Shown here in pieces: positions 51,813 through 59,648 of a DNA stretch of 64,000 nt. Numbering within the stretch: the stretch's first letter is position 1; each line of letters begins with the position of its first letter. Origin of the DNA: Deltaproteobacteria bacterium. Its GTDB lineage: Bacteria > Myxococcota_A > UBA9042 > PHBI01. The notes under the pieces were generated by a model. It saw only the letters and a program-made list of their open reading frames with translations, ran no database searches and was not told where the DNA came from. Position numbers and translations under genes: made by a program. The DNA lies in assembly GCA_020632715.1 (NCBI GenBank), contig JACKFA010000009.1, positions 186,001 through 250,000 of the forward strand, read 5' to 3'.

Positions 51813-53148
51813 GGGGGCCCCCGCCCGGGCTCGCGCCGTCGTGCCCTGCCGCGGCGGCGGCGCGCCGGCGCGCGATCATCGCGATGCCGAGCAGCACGAA
51901 CGCCGCGACCGTGAGCCCCGCGCCGACCCGCGCGACCGTCGCGATGACGGGGCGGCGCGTGGCGATCCGCGCGACCTCGATGTAGACGGGCTCGCCGGCC
52001 TTGGGGTCGCGCGCGAGCGTCATGAACGTGTCGATGGCGGCGCCCCCCTGGCGCACGAGCGGGACGTAGTCGCCGCGGAACGCGATGCGGGGAGCGATGC
52101 GGGTCGGGTGCGACGCCTGGAGGATGACGCGGTCGGTGTCGAGGGAGGGAGTGAAGCCGAAGGTGTAGCTCTGGCCGTCGTCGTAGGCGGTCGAATAGGC
52201 GACGGTGACGGTGAGGGCGTCGCCCGGCGGGATGGGCCCGTGATAGACGACCGCGCCACGCTCGACGTAGAGGCTCCCGATCTCGGGCGTCATCTGCATC
52301 TGGAAGTGGTTCGGGTCGGGCTTCGCCGGCAGGAAGCCCCAGTCGACCGGCAGGCCGCCGAGGATCGGCTGCGGGAGCGGGATCCGCACCCCCTGCCCCT
52401 CCGTCGTGTCGACCACCTGGAGGCTCCGGTTCCTGAGCGTCGCCTGCACCTGGAAGTTGAAGTCGCCCTCGCCGGGCTGGAGCACCATCTCGAGCGACAT
52501 CGTGAGCGCGTCGGTCTTCGTCGTGGGCTCGTAGACGACGATGTCCATCGGGCCGTCTGTCTTCACCGCCGTCGCAGGCCACGTCACGCCGTGGTAGCGC
52601 GCGCGGACCTGGTCCTGCCGACCCGGGCCGGGCGCCGGGATGGCGGCGAAGCGGGCGCGGCCGACGTCGTCGGTGAAGGCGCTCCACGCGGCCTCGAGGC
52701 GGGACGCGCCGCGCATCCGCGGATCGCTCGCCCAGCGCTCCCACACCACCTCGGCGCCGCTCACGCGCACGGCGGCGCCGTCCGGGGTGACGAGCACGAC
52801 GCGCACGACGGCGTCGGGGAGGGCGCCCGTCGCGGGGGCCGGCGCGGCGCCCGTCTCTGGCGCCACCGGCGCGACGGGGGCGTCGTCGCCGGGATCGTCG
52901 GGGAGCGGCCCGTCGGCGACGTCGGTCGCCGCGGCCTCGGCGCCGTCGGCGTCGCTGCCGCCGTCGAGCGCGGGCTCGACGCCCGCGTCGGGCGCGGCGC
53001 TCGCGTCTCCGGCGCTGGCGGCGGCGCCCGCGTCCGGGGCGGGGGCGTCGACGACGTCGGCCGGGCCGGGCTCGCTCGCGCGCGTGGCCACCGGCAGCGC
53101 GGCCACGGCGCTCACCACCGCGAGGACGGTCAGGATGCGCCTCGTCAC
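51802..53148 (-). CDS. Unknown secreted, C-terminally anchored protein in the ccm operon
   Basis: 448 residues from a GTG overlapping the CcmI-like stop (GTGA). A cleavable signal peptide (ILTVLAVVSAVAALPVATRA) is followed by an Ala/Asp/Pro linker. The rest is a beta-rich periplasmic body that looks like two Ig-like or peptidase-regulatory-like domains (VRVVLVTPDGAAVRVSGAEVVWERW; ALTVTVAYSTAYDDGQSYTFGFTPSLD). It ends in a TM helix (VGAGLTVAAFVLLGIAMIARRR) and a short tail. No recognised cytochrome motif and no Cys in the mature region. Tight coupling on both sides implies a shared task with Ccm. Confidence 0.75.
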   Translation of the reverse strand: MTRRILTVLAVVSAVAALPVATRASEPGPADVVDAPAPDAGAAASAGDASAAPDAGVEPALDGGSDADGAEAAATDVADGPLPDDPGDDAPVAPVAPETGAAPAPATGALPDAVVRVVLVTPDGAAVRVSGAEVVWERWASDPRMRGASRLEAAWSAFTDDVGRARFAAIPAPGPGRQDQVRARYHGVTWPATAVKTDGPMDIVVYEPTTKTDALTMSLEMVLQPGEGDFNFQVQATLRNRSLQVVDTTEGQGVRIPLPQPILGGLPVDWGFLPAKPDPNHFQMQMTPEIGSLYVERGAVVYHGPIPPGDALTVTVAYSTAYDDGQSYTFGFTPSLDTDRVILQASHPTRIAPRIAFRGDYVPLVRQGGAAIDTFMTLARDPKAGEPVYIEVARIATRRPVIATVARVGAGLTVAAFVLLGIAMIARRRAAAAAGHDGASPGGGPLVG

Positions 53149-53444
53149 GGGTTCTTCTCCAGCGCCTCGATGACCCGCACCGCCTCGCGCTCGTAGAAGC
53201 TCCGGAGGCCCTCGTAGTCGCCGTCGGAGAGCTTCCCGAGCTCGTGCTCGTGCTCGAGGTCCTTGATGGTCGTCAGGATCCGGTGCTTCTCGTCCTCGAG
53301 CGCGATGCGGTCGGCGTCCTCCTCGGCGACCGTGGCGCGGCCGCCGTCGCGGAGGAGCGTCTTCACGAGCGCCGCCGCGCGCACCGCGGCGAACAGCAGC
53401 ACCGCCGTCAGGATGGGCACGAGCACCAGGGTGGGGGCGTCCAT
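53145..53444 (-). CDS. CcmI-like small membrane protein
   Basis: 99 residues: N-terminal TM helix (TLVLVPILTAVLLFAAVRAAALV), then EDADRIALEDEKHRILTTIKDLEHEHELGKLSDGDYEGLRSFYEREAVRVIEAL. The E-x-K-x-x-x-L-x-x-I-K-D-L-E-x-[ED]-x-x-x-G-K-[LI]-S-D-x-D-Y stretch is that of CcmI/CycH N-terminal regions and related subunits. The TPR apocytochrome-binding part of full CcmI is absent. Between the CcmF fusion and the unknown secreted protein. Confidence 0.7.
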   Translation of the reverse strand: MDAPTLVLVPILTAVLLFAAVRAAALVKTLLRDGGRATVAEEDADRIALEDEKHRILTTIKDLEHEHELGKLSDGDYEGLRSFYEREAVRVIEALEKNP

Positions 53445-53491
53445 GGTCGCGTCTTCGCTCTTCGAGGGGGATCGCCGGTCGGCAGGCCGGG

Positions 53492-56400
53492 TCAGTATTC
53501 GTAGGTGTCGAGCTCGTCGGCGAGGAGGTCGCGCTCGCGGTTCGACATGGCGGGCGCCGCGTCGCCGCGCTGCTCGCGCTCGCCCCGACCGCGCTGGGCC
53601 TTCCGCCGCCGGCTCCAGATCGCGAAGCCGGCGAGCACCGCGAGCACGAGGGAGACCGCCACGAGCGGCACACCATAGCTCGCGGCGCGGTCCTCGCTCG
53701 TGCGCAGATCGTGGAGGGTCCACGGCACGGCCGGGTCCTCGGTGACGTTGTTGTCGGCGACGTAGTAGCGGTAGATCGCGTCGATCGACACGCCCGCCGC
53801 GAGCAGGCGCCGGAAGCGCGGGAGCCACTTGCTCCGCACGTGGCACGTCGCCTTCGACTGCCCGAGCGTCATGCCGACCTCGCCCGTGCACGTGTTGAGC
53901 ACCGTGTTCTTCAGGGTCTCGTACTGCGCGTCGTCGTAGCGGACGCGCAGGTCCCACGCCGGGTCCACCTCGGCGAGCTCCTCGAGCACGGCGTACTTGG
54001 CCTTGCCGCTCGCGCGGTCGCCGGCCGGCTCCCGGCCGACGAGCTCGCGCACGACGGCGCGATCGGCGTCGGCCTTGGCGCACGCGCAGGCGGCGTCGCC
54101 GAGGGCGGGCCGGTCGGTCATGGGCCGGTCGGGCTCGCACGCGCAGTCGAGGACCGAGAACACGTCGGCCACCGGATCGCCTGCCGGCGGCGCGAACCCG
54201 GTCGGCTCGGGGAGGTCCATCGCGCGCGCGACCCCGGCCCCCGCGGTCAGCGAGGCGCCCGCGAGCCCGCCCGCGACGAGCAGCATCACGGCGGTCTTCG
54301 GCAAGGACGCCGGGCGCGACGCCCCGAAGATCGCGATGATGGTCTTCCCGAGCCACGGCGGGATGAGGCAGATCGCGGCGCCGAAGAGGAGCAGCATGCC
54401 GCCGATCCAGAGGAAGTTCACGAGGGGGAAGATGACCGTGAAGACCTTGATGTAGGCCGGGTCCTCGGAGGGCTGCATCGAGACGTAGACGTCGATGAGG
54501 AAGTCGGCGTTGCTGATGGCGACCTCTGTCGTGGTCGCGCCTTGCTTCGGGTAGCTCCGGAGCTCCGGGTGGAGCTCGGCGCCCGTCGCCATGTCGACGA
54601 CGTCGACCGCGCCGCGCTCGGGGTCGTCGATGAGGGCGCGGATGTGCGGTGGCACGGCGACCGCGGCGATGGCGCCGGGGAACGCGTCGTAGGCGGCCTT
54701 GTCCGCGAAGCGCACGACGAGCACGTCGTCGTCGAGCCCGACCGTCGCGTCGAGGCCGGACACGCCGAGCGCCGTCTCCGCGCGCGCGGCGACGGTCGCG
54801 ACGCCTGCGCCCTCCGCGTCGACGCGGTAGCGCCGGACGCGGGCGTCGGCGTCCTCGTCGTCGAGCGCGAGCCGCGTGCGGAGGAGCTCACCCCAGGCGA
54901 CGCGCCCGTAGCGCTCGCGGAACGCCTGGTAGTGCGCGGCGTCCTGGAAGCGCACGCCGAGCTCGGCCGAGCCGGGCCGGATGTCGGCCGTCGCGCCGAA
55001 GAGGTCGCCCGCCTCGGTGAGCTGGAGGCGCGCGTCCCGCACGGACTCCATGGCCGCGAAGGGCATGGCCTGCGCGAGCCGCTCGTCGTCGAACGCGAAG
55101 CGCAGCGCGAGCGCGCCGTCGTTCGCGTCGACGAGGCGGAAGTGCTCGGCGAGGCCGCGCGAGAGCCACGCGTCGGCGAGGAGCGCGCGCCGCTCGGCCG
55201 GGTCCTTGAAGCGCACCTTCATGAAGGGCGAGTCGGGCTGGGTCTCGACGTGGAAGACCCCGGCGCCGCGCGCCTTCATCCAGTCCGCGAGGCCGTCGAT
55301 CTCGCGCTCGGCGACCGTCGAGCCGAGCGGCATCACGATGAAGGTCGCGGTCGTGGAGACGCAGCTCTCCTCGTCGTTCCAGAAGCGGTCTCGGTCGACG
55401 AGAGCGAGGCTGTAATCGTCGACCGAGTGCACGTTCCCGAGGGTCACGAGGCGGTCCTTCTCCTCGGTCTGGAACGCCTTGCCGGTGAACGCGATGAACA
55501 GGAAGACGACGCCGATGTGGACGAGGTAGCCGCCGTAGCGCCGCGGGTTCTTCACGGTGAGCGCCACGAGCTGCACGAGGTAGCCGCCGGCCTGCTTCGC
55601 GCGCCGCACCATCGCGCCGAGGTGGAACTCGCGGAAGATGCCGAAGAGGGTCACCGCGGAGAGGAAGTAGACGACGACCGAGAGCACGTCGCCGGCGTCG
55701 TAGCGGCTCGCCCAGATCTCGTAGGCGCGGCCGAAGTCGACGCTGTAGAGCGCGGCGAGATCATTGATCTTCATGACGATCGCGATGGTCCCGATCACGA
55801 GCGTCGTGATGGCGCCGAGCGCGAGCGGCCACGCGATGTTCTTCCGGAAGTTCTTCGCCGTGGCGCGTCGCCACGAGACGAGCGGGCCGACGGCCATCAG
55901 GAGGAGCAGCGCGATGCCGATGGGCACGAAGATCTCGTTGAACTTCGACTCGTCCCAGACCTGCGGCTCGTCGAGGCCGAGCACCGAGCGCACCGCGGGC
56001 GACTCGGTGATCTTGCCCATCAGCGTGCCCCAGATGACCACGAACGAGCAGAACACGAGGATGACGTTGTTCAGGACGAACGCGCTCTCGCGCGACAGCA
56101 CCGACTCGATGCGGGCCTCGCTCTTGAGCGCGCTCCAGCGCCAGATGATGAGCCCGCCGGCGACGACGGCGATGATGATGAGGTACGTGAAGAAGTAGTT
56201 CGGCAGCACGCTGTCCGCGAACGAGTGGATGCTCACGATGAGCTGCGAGCGCGTCAGGAACGTGCCGAAGATGGTGAGCATGAACGTGTAGGCGAGCAGG
56301 ATCACGTTCCAGCGCTTCAGCATCCCGCGCCGCTCCTGGATCATCACGGAGTGCAGGAACGCGGTCGCCGTGAACCACGGGATGAACCCGGCGTTCTCGA

Positions 56401-57133
56401 CCGAGTCCCACATCCACCAGAAGCCCCAGCCGATCTCCATGTACGCCCAGCGCGCGCCGAGGAGGAGGCCGATGGTGAGGAAGGTCCACGACACGATCGT
56501 CCAGCGGCGCGTGTCGGTGATCCACTGGTCGTCGAGCTTCTTCGTGATGAGGGCGGCCATCCCGAACGCGAACGGGATGGTGAAGAGGATGTAGCCGGTC
56601 AAGAGCGACGGCGGGTGGAACGCCATCACCGGGTTCTGGAGGAGCGGGTTCAGGCCGCGGCCGTCGTCCGGGCCGCGCGACGTCATGAACGTCTCGAACG
56701 GGCTCGTCTCGAAGACCATCAGGATGAAGAAGAAGAGGATCGCGAGCGAGAGGATGGCCACGACCCACGAGAGGTACACCGGCGAGCGCTCGCGCTTCGT
56801 GTAGATCGCGACCGAGCTGAAGACGGAGAGCGAGGTCACCCAGAAGAGGAGCGCGCCCTTCTCACCGCCCCAGAAGGAGGCGATGAGGTAGACGATGGGC
56901 ATCTCGCGGTCGGAGTAGGTGGCGACGTATTTGTTGTCGAAGGCGTGCGTGACGAAGCCGTGCGTCAGGACCACGGCCATCGCGAGGCAGACGAGGGTCG
57001 TCGCGTAGAGGCCCGAGCGGGCGCCGCGCATGAGGCGGTCGTCGCGCGTGATGGCGCCGAGGATCGCCGTGAGCGCGGTCACGAGCGTCATGAAGAACGC
57101 GACGACGAGGAGGAGCTGACCGAGGTCTTGCAT
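53492..57133 (-). CDS. ccmF: CcmF heme lyase fused to a CcmH-like domain
   Basis: 1213 residues, about twice normal CcmF. Residues 1-560 are CcmF: FWGGEKGALLFW (87-98), FHPP (172-175) and the heme-handling motif WGFWWMWDSVENAG (236-249) within many TM helices. Residues about 570-850 form a periplasmic insertion larger than usual. A TM pair follows (about 890-960), then a Cys-rich stretch (LDCACE, ACACAK) and a CcmH-like helical bundle with GQSKATCHVRSKWLPRFRRLLAAGVSIDAIYRYYV. Its Cys residues (Cys1082, Cys1097) do not form the usual LRCxxC pair. A last TM helix lies near 1155-1172. It would join heme from CcmE to apocytochrome CXXCH. Confidence 0.88.
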   Translation of the reverse strand: MQDLGQLLLVVAFFMTLVTALTAILGAITRDDRLMRGARSGLYATTLVCLAMAVVLTHGFVTHAFDNKYVATYSDREMPIVYLIASFWGGEKGALLFWVTSLSVFSSVAIYTKRERSPVYLSWVVAILSLAILFFFILMVFETSPFETFMTSRGPDDGRGLNPLLQNPVMAFHPPSLLTGYILFTIPFAFGMAALITKKLDDQWITDTRRWTIVSWTFLTIGLLLGARWAYMEIGWGFWWMWDSVENAGFIPWFTATAFLHSVMIQERRGMLKRWNVILLAYTFMLTIFGTFLTRSQLIVSIHSFADSVLPNYFFTYLIIIAVVAGGLIIWRWSALKSEARIESVLSRESAFVLNNVILVFCSFVVIWGTLMGKITESPAVRSVLGLDEPQVWDESKFNEIFVPIGIALLLLMAVGPLVSWRRATAKNFRKNIAWPLALGAITTLVIGTIAIVMKINDLAALYSVDFGRAYEIWASRYDAGDVLSVVVYFLSAVTLFGIFREFHLGAMVRRAKQAGGYLVQLVALTVKNPRRYGGYLVHIGVVFLFIAFTGKAFQTEEKDRLVTLGNVHSVDDYSLALVDRDRFWNDEESCVSTTATFIVMPLGSTVAEREIDGLADWMKARGAGVFHVETQPDSPFMKVRFKDPAERRALLADAWLSRGLAEHFRLVDANDGALALRFAFDDERLAQAMPFAAMESVRDARLQLTEAGDLFGATADIRPGSAELGVRFQDAAHYQAFRERYGRVAWGELLRTRLALDDEDADARVRRYRVDAEGAGVATVAARAETALGVSGLDATVGLDDDVLVVRFADKAAYDAFPGAIAAVAVPPHIRALIDDPERGAVDVVDMATGAELHPELRSYPKQGATTTEVAISNADFLIDVYVSMQPSEDPAYIKVFTVIFPLVNFLWIGGMLLLFGAAICLIPPWLGKTIIAIFGASRPASLPKTAVMLLVAGGLAGASLTAGAGVARAMDLPEPTGFAPPAGDPVADVFSVLDCACEPDRPMTDRPALGDAACACAKADADRAVVRELVGREPAGDRASGKAKYAVLEELAEVDPAWDLRVRYDDAQYETLKNTVLNTCTGEVGMTLGQSKATCHVRSKWLPRFRRLLAAGVSIDAIYRYYVADNNVTEDPAVPWTLHDLRTSEDRAASYGVPLVAVSLVLAVLAGFAIWSRRRKAQRGRGEREQRGDAAPAMSNRERDLLADELDTYEY

Positions 57134-57166
57134 GTGCGGCGGCTTGTCTCGGAGGGGGGTGCGACG

Positions 57167-57655
57167 TCAGGAGGACGAGCCGGTGCCGTACTTCTGCTGG
57201 TAGTAGGAGGGCGGCTTGTCCACGACGCCGTCCTCCGTTTGGTACTTGGAGGGGCACTTCACCGTGAGCTTCTGCGCGTCGAGGCGCATCCCGCCCTCGG
57301 TGAGCGTGCCCTCGACGATGCAGGAGCGACCCTCCTCGTAGGCGTCGGGGCGCGACTGCTGATAGACCACGGCGACCTCGTGGCCCTGCTCGTCGATGAT
57401 GGCGAAGTGGAGCTCGGGCTGCCCGGCGGTCACGAGCTCCTGCGTCGAGCCCGCCTTGATGTGCCCGACGAGGCGCACGCGCTTGCCGTCGTAGCGCTCG
57501 GGCGAGGTCGCGACCTGGCCGACCTCGAGCGCGTACTGCCCGCCCGAGGCGGTCGAGATGAAGACGAAGACGAGCCCGACGGCGAGGATCCCCCCGATGA
57601 TCAGGGGATACGCGAAGCGGGAAGGCTGTCGCTGCTTGGTCTCTCGGTCGCTCAT
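57167..57655 (-). CDS. ccmE: Heme chaperone CcmE, CxxxY variant
   Basis: 162 residues: N-terminal TM helix (YPLIIGGILAVGLVFVFIS), then an OB-fold (GKRVRLVGHIKAGS, FAIIDEQGHEVAVVYQQSRPDAYEEGR, VEGTL). At the heme-attachment position of canonical CcmE (HxxxY) this protein has Cys134-Pro-Ser-Lys-Tyr138, the CxxxY form known from archaea and some deltaproteobacteria such as Desulfovibrio. It receives heme from CcmC and passes it to CcmF. First gene of the ccm operon, 33 bp before ccmF. Confidence 0.93.
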   Translation of the reverse strand: MSDRETKQRQPSRFAYPLIIGGILAVGLVFVFISTASGGQYALEVGQVATSPERYDGKRVRLVGHIKAGSTQELVTAGQPELHFAIIDEQGHEVAVVYQQSRPDAYEEGRSCIVEGTLTEGGMRLDAQKLTVKCPSKYQTEDGVVDKPPSYYQQKYGTGSSS

Positions 57656-57659
57656 CGTG

Positions 57660-58760
57660 TCATCCCCCTGTCACGCTCATGGTCTGGCACGTCCGGACGC
57701 CGCCACCCCGCGGGTCGAACTGATGCCCCGGGCCCTTCTGGAAGAGGGCGCGCTCGATCGCGGCGGTGACGTCGTCGTCGCTGCCGCCCTGGCGCATGAT
57801 GTCCCGCAGCGAGAGCTGCCCCGGGTACGCGAGGCACTCCTGGAGCCCGCCGGTGGCGGTCACGCGCACGCGGTTGCAGGTGCTGCAGAAGCTCTGGCTC
57901 ACGGCCGTGATGAAGCCGACCTCGACGGGCTCGCCGCCGCCCCTCGGGGTGAGGAGCCCGTAACGCGCTGGGCCGCCGCCGACGACGCCCGCCTCGTGCG
58001 CGAAGCCGCGCAGCGGGTGGACGATGAAGTCGTCCGCGAGGCGGGCCATCATGTCGTCGACGCTCATGAAGGTGCGATCGGACCAGAAGCCGTCGACCCC
58101 GATGGGCATGAACTCGATGAAGCGGAGGAGCGCGCGCTTCGCGTGGGCGTAGCGGACGAGCGCGGAGAGCTCGTCGTCGTTGTAGCCGCGGATGACCACG
58201 GCGTTGAGCTTCACCGGGCCGAGGCCGGCGTCGTTCGCGGCGTCGACGGCCTCGAGGACGCGCTCGACGCTGCCGTAGCGCGTGAGATCGCGGAAGCGGC
58301 CCGGGTCGAGGGTGTCGAGGCTGATGTTGACGCGGCGGAGGCCGGCGTCGCGCAGCTCCCGGGCGATCGGCGGGAGCAGGAAGCCGTTCGTCGAGAGCGA
58401 GAGATCCTCGACGCCCGGGACGGCGGCGATCATGCGCGTGAGATCGACGAAGTCGCGGCGGAGGAGCGGCTCGCCGCCGGTGAGGCGGACGCGCGTGATG
58501 CCGAGGCGCGTGAAGGCGCGCACGACGCGGACGATCTCCTCGAACTCGAGCACGGCGGCGCGCGGCTCGAAGGCGACCCCCTCGTCCGGCATGCAGTAGC
58601 GGCAGCGGAAGTTGCAGCGGTCGGTGACCGAGAGCCGCAGGTACTTCACGGCGCGGCGCTCTCCGTCCACGAGGGCCGGGGGCCGCTCGGGGCGGAAGCC
58701 GCGTCCGATGGAGAGGCCCGCCAGATCGATGGCGGTGCCGTTGGTCGGCGTCGAGCTCAC
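57660..58760 (-). CDS. moaA: GTP 3',8-cyclase MoaA
   Basis: 366 residues, radical-SAM enzyme for the first step of molybdenum cofactor synthesis. The SAM cluster motif CNFRCRYC gives Cys49, 53 and 56; GGEPLL and the C-terminal cluster Cys in SFCSTCNRVRVTATGGLQEC are intact; the chain ends in the essential double Gly (SVTGG). Directly upstream of ccmE, 4 bp apart, so molybdenum cofactor and cytochrome c maturation are cotranscribed, plausible for anaerobic or oxyanion respiration. Confidence 0.96.
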   Translation of the reverse strand: MSSTPTNGTAIDLAGLSIGRGFRPERPPALVDGERRAVKYLRLSVTDRCNFRCRYCMPDEGVAFEPRAAVLEFEEIVRVVRAFTRLGITRVRLTGGEPLLRRDFVDLTRMIAAVPGVEDLSLSTNGFLLPPIARELRDAGLRRVNISLDTLDPGRFRDLTRYGSVERVLEAVDAANDAGLGPVKLNAVVIRGYNDDELSALVRYAHAKRALLRFIEFMPIGVDGFWSDRTFMSVDDMMARLADDFIVHPLRGFAHEAGVVGGGPARYGLLTPRGGGEPVEVGFITAVSQSFCSTCNRVRVTATGGLQECLAYPGQLSLRDIMRQGGSDDDVTAAIERALFQKGPGHQFDPRGGGVRTCQTMSVTGG

Positions 58761-58869
58761 GGTCGAAGGCTAGGCTCTCGGGGGGTGGCAAGCAAGCTAG
58801 AAGGGTGAAACCGGGGGGCCGCGGGATACAAGCGCGCGGCGCGGCCGCCGGTGGTGCGAAACCCGGGGA

Positions 58870-58898
58870 TTGACAGGGGAGGATCGACCTCCCAGAAT
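58870..58898 (+). promoter_or_regulatory. Promoter of the phasin-like gene, with operator-like repeat
   Basis: TTGACA (58870-58875, perfect), 17-nt spacer, CAGAAT (58893-58898). The spacer carries GGGAGG-ATCGA-CCTCCC (58877-58893), an inverted repeat that would position a repressor or activator between the boxes. Confidence 0.6.
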
Positions 58899-58926
58899 CC
58901 CGCCGCTTTTCGACAAGGAGACCGCC

Positions 58927-59553
58927 GTGCTCGACAAGATCAAGGATATGGCAGGGACGCCGGCCGCGAGCCTGCTCTCGCACCCGGCGCTCCAGGACGC
59001 CCTGCGCCGCCTGGTCGACCTGCGGGCGGGGCTCAAGGACGGGCTCGACGAGCGCGTCGCGGTGGTGGCCAAGCGCTTCAACCTGGTCACCAAGCAGGAG
59101 GTCAAGCACTTCAAGCGCATGGTGCGCGAGCTCGAGGCGCAGGTCGCCTCGCTCGAGCACGAGCTCGCGCAGGAGCGGCGGCGCGCGGAGCGGGCCGAGA
59201 AGGCGCTCACGACGGCGAAGGACGCGGCGACGCCGAAGAAGGCCGAGCCGGCGCCGGCGCCCGCGAAGAAGGCGGAGGCCGAGGCACCCGCGAAGAAGGC
59301 GGAGGCCGAGGCACCCGCGAAGAAGGCCGAGGCGCCCGCGAAGAAGGCCGAAGAGGCCGCGGCCAAGAAGCCCGAGGCCCCCGCGAAGAAGGCGGAGGAC
59401 GCGGCCGCCAAGAAGGCGGAGAACGGCGAGCTCGCCCTCGACGCGCCGAGCGCCGGGAAGAAGGCGGCGGCCGAGAAGAAGCCCGCCGCGAAGAAGCCGG
59501 CGGCCAAGAAGGCGCCGGCGAAGAAGGCGGCCGCGAAGAAGGACGAGAAGTAG
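58927..59553 (+). CDS. Phasin-like coiled-coil protein with histone-H1-like Lys/Ala tail
   Basis: 208 residues from GTG with AAGGAG before it. N-terminal about 100 residues: LDKIKDMAGTPAASLLSHPALQDALRRLVDLRAGLKDGLDERVAVVAKRFNLVTKQEVKHFKRMVRELEAQV, phasin-like helices ending in a coiled coil. The C-terminal half is made of AKKAEAEAP/AKKPAAKKA repeats, including one perfect direct duplication, giving a strongly basic tail like bacterial histone H1-like proteins. Such combinations occur on polyhydroxyalkanoate granules bound to the nucleoid. An earlier TTG belongs to the -35 box and is not a start. Confidence 0.8.
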   Translation: MLDKIKDMAGTPAASLLSHPALQDALRRLVDLRAGLKDGLDERVAVVAKRFNLVTKQEVKHFKRMVRELEAQVASLEHELAQERRRAERAEKALTTAKDAATPKKAEPAPAPAKKAEAEAPAKKAEAEAPAKKAEAPAKKAEEAAAKKPEAPAKKAEDAAAKKAENGELALDAPSAGKKAAAEKKPAAKKPAAKKAPAKKAAAKKDEK

Positions 59554-59648
59554 CAGGATCCTCGCGATTCTTGCTCTGGGGCGGCGGCCGTACCAGACTT
59601 TCGGACGCGCGCGGGACGCACCGCGCGCCTCTCCGGGTTGAGGTCGCC

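Noticed and set aside
53711..57769. 1352-codon open frame antisense to ccmF
   Set aside because: Composition is Arg/Asp/Glu/Val-rich shadow; the opposite strand encodes a clear CcmF with conserved motifs.
58870..58926. TTG start for the phasin-like gene
   Set aside because: The TTG is the first half of a perfect TTGACA -35 box; GTG at 58927 has AAGGAG at good spacing.
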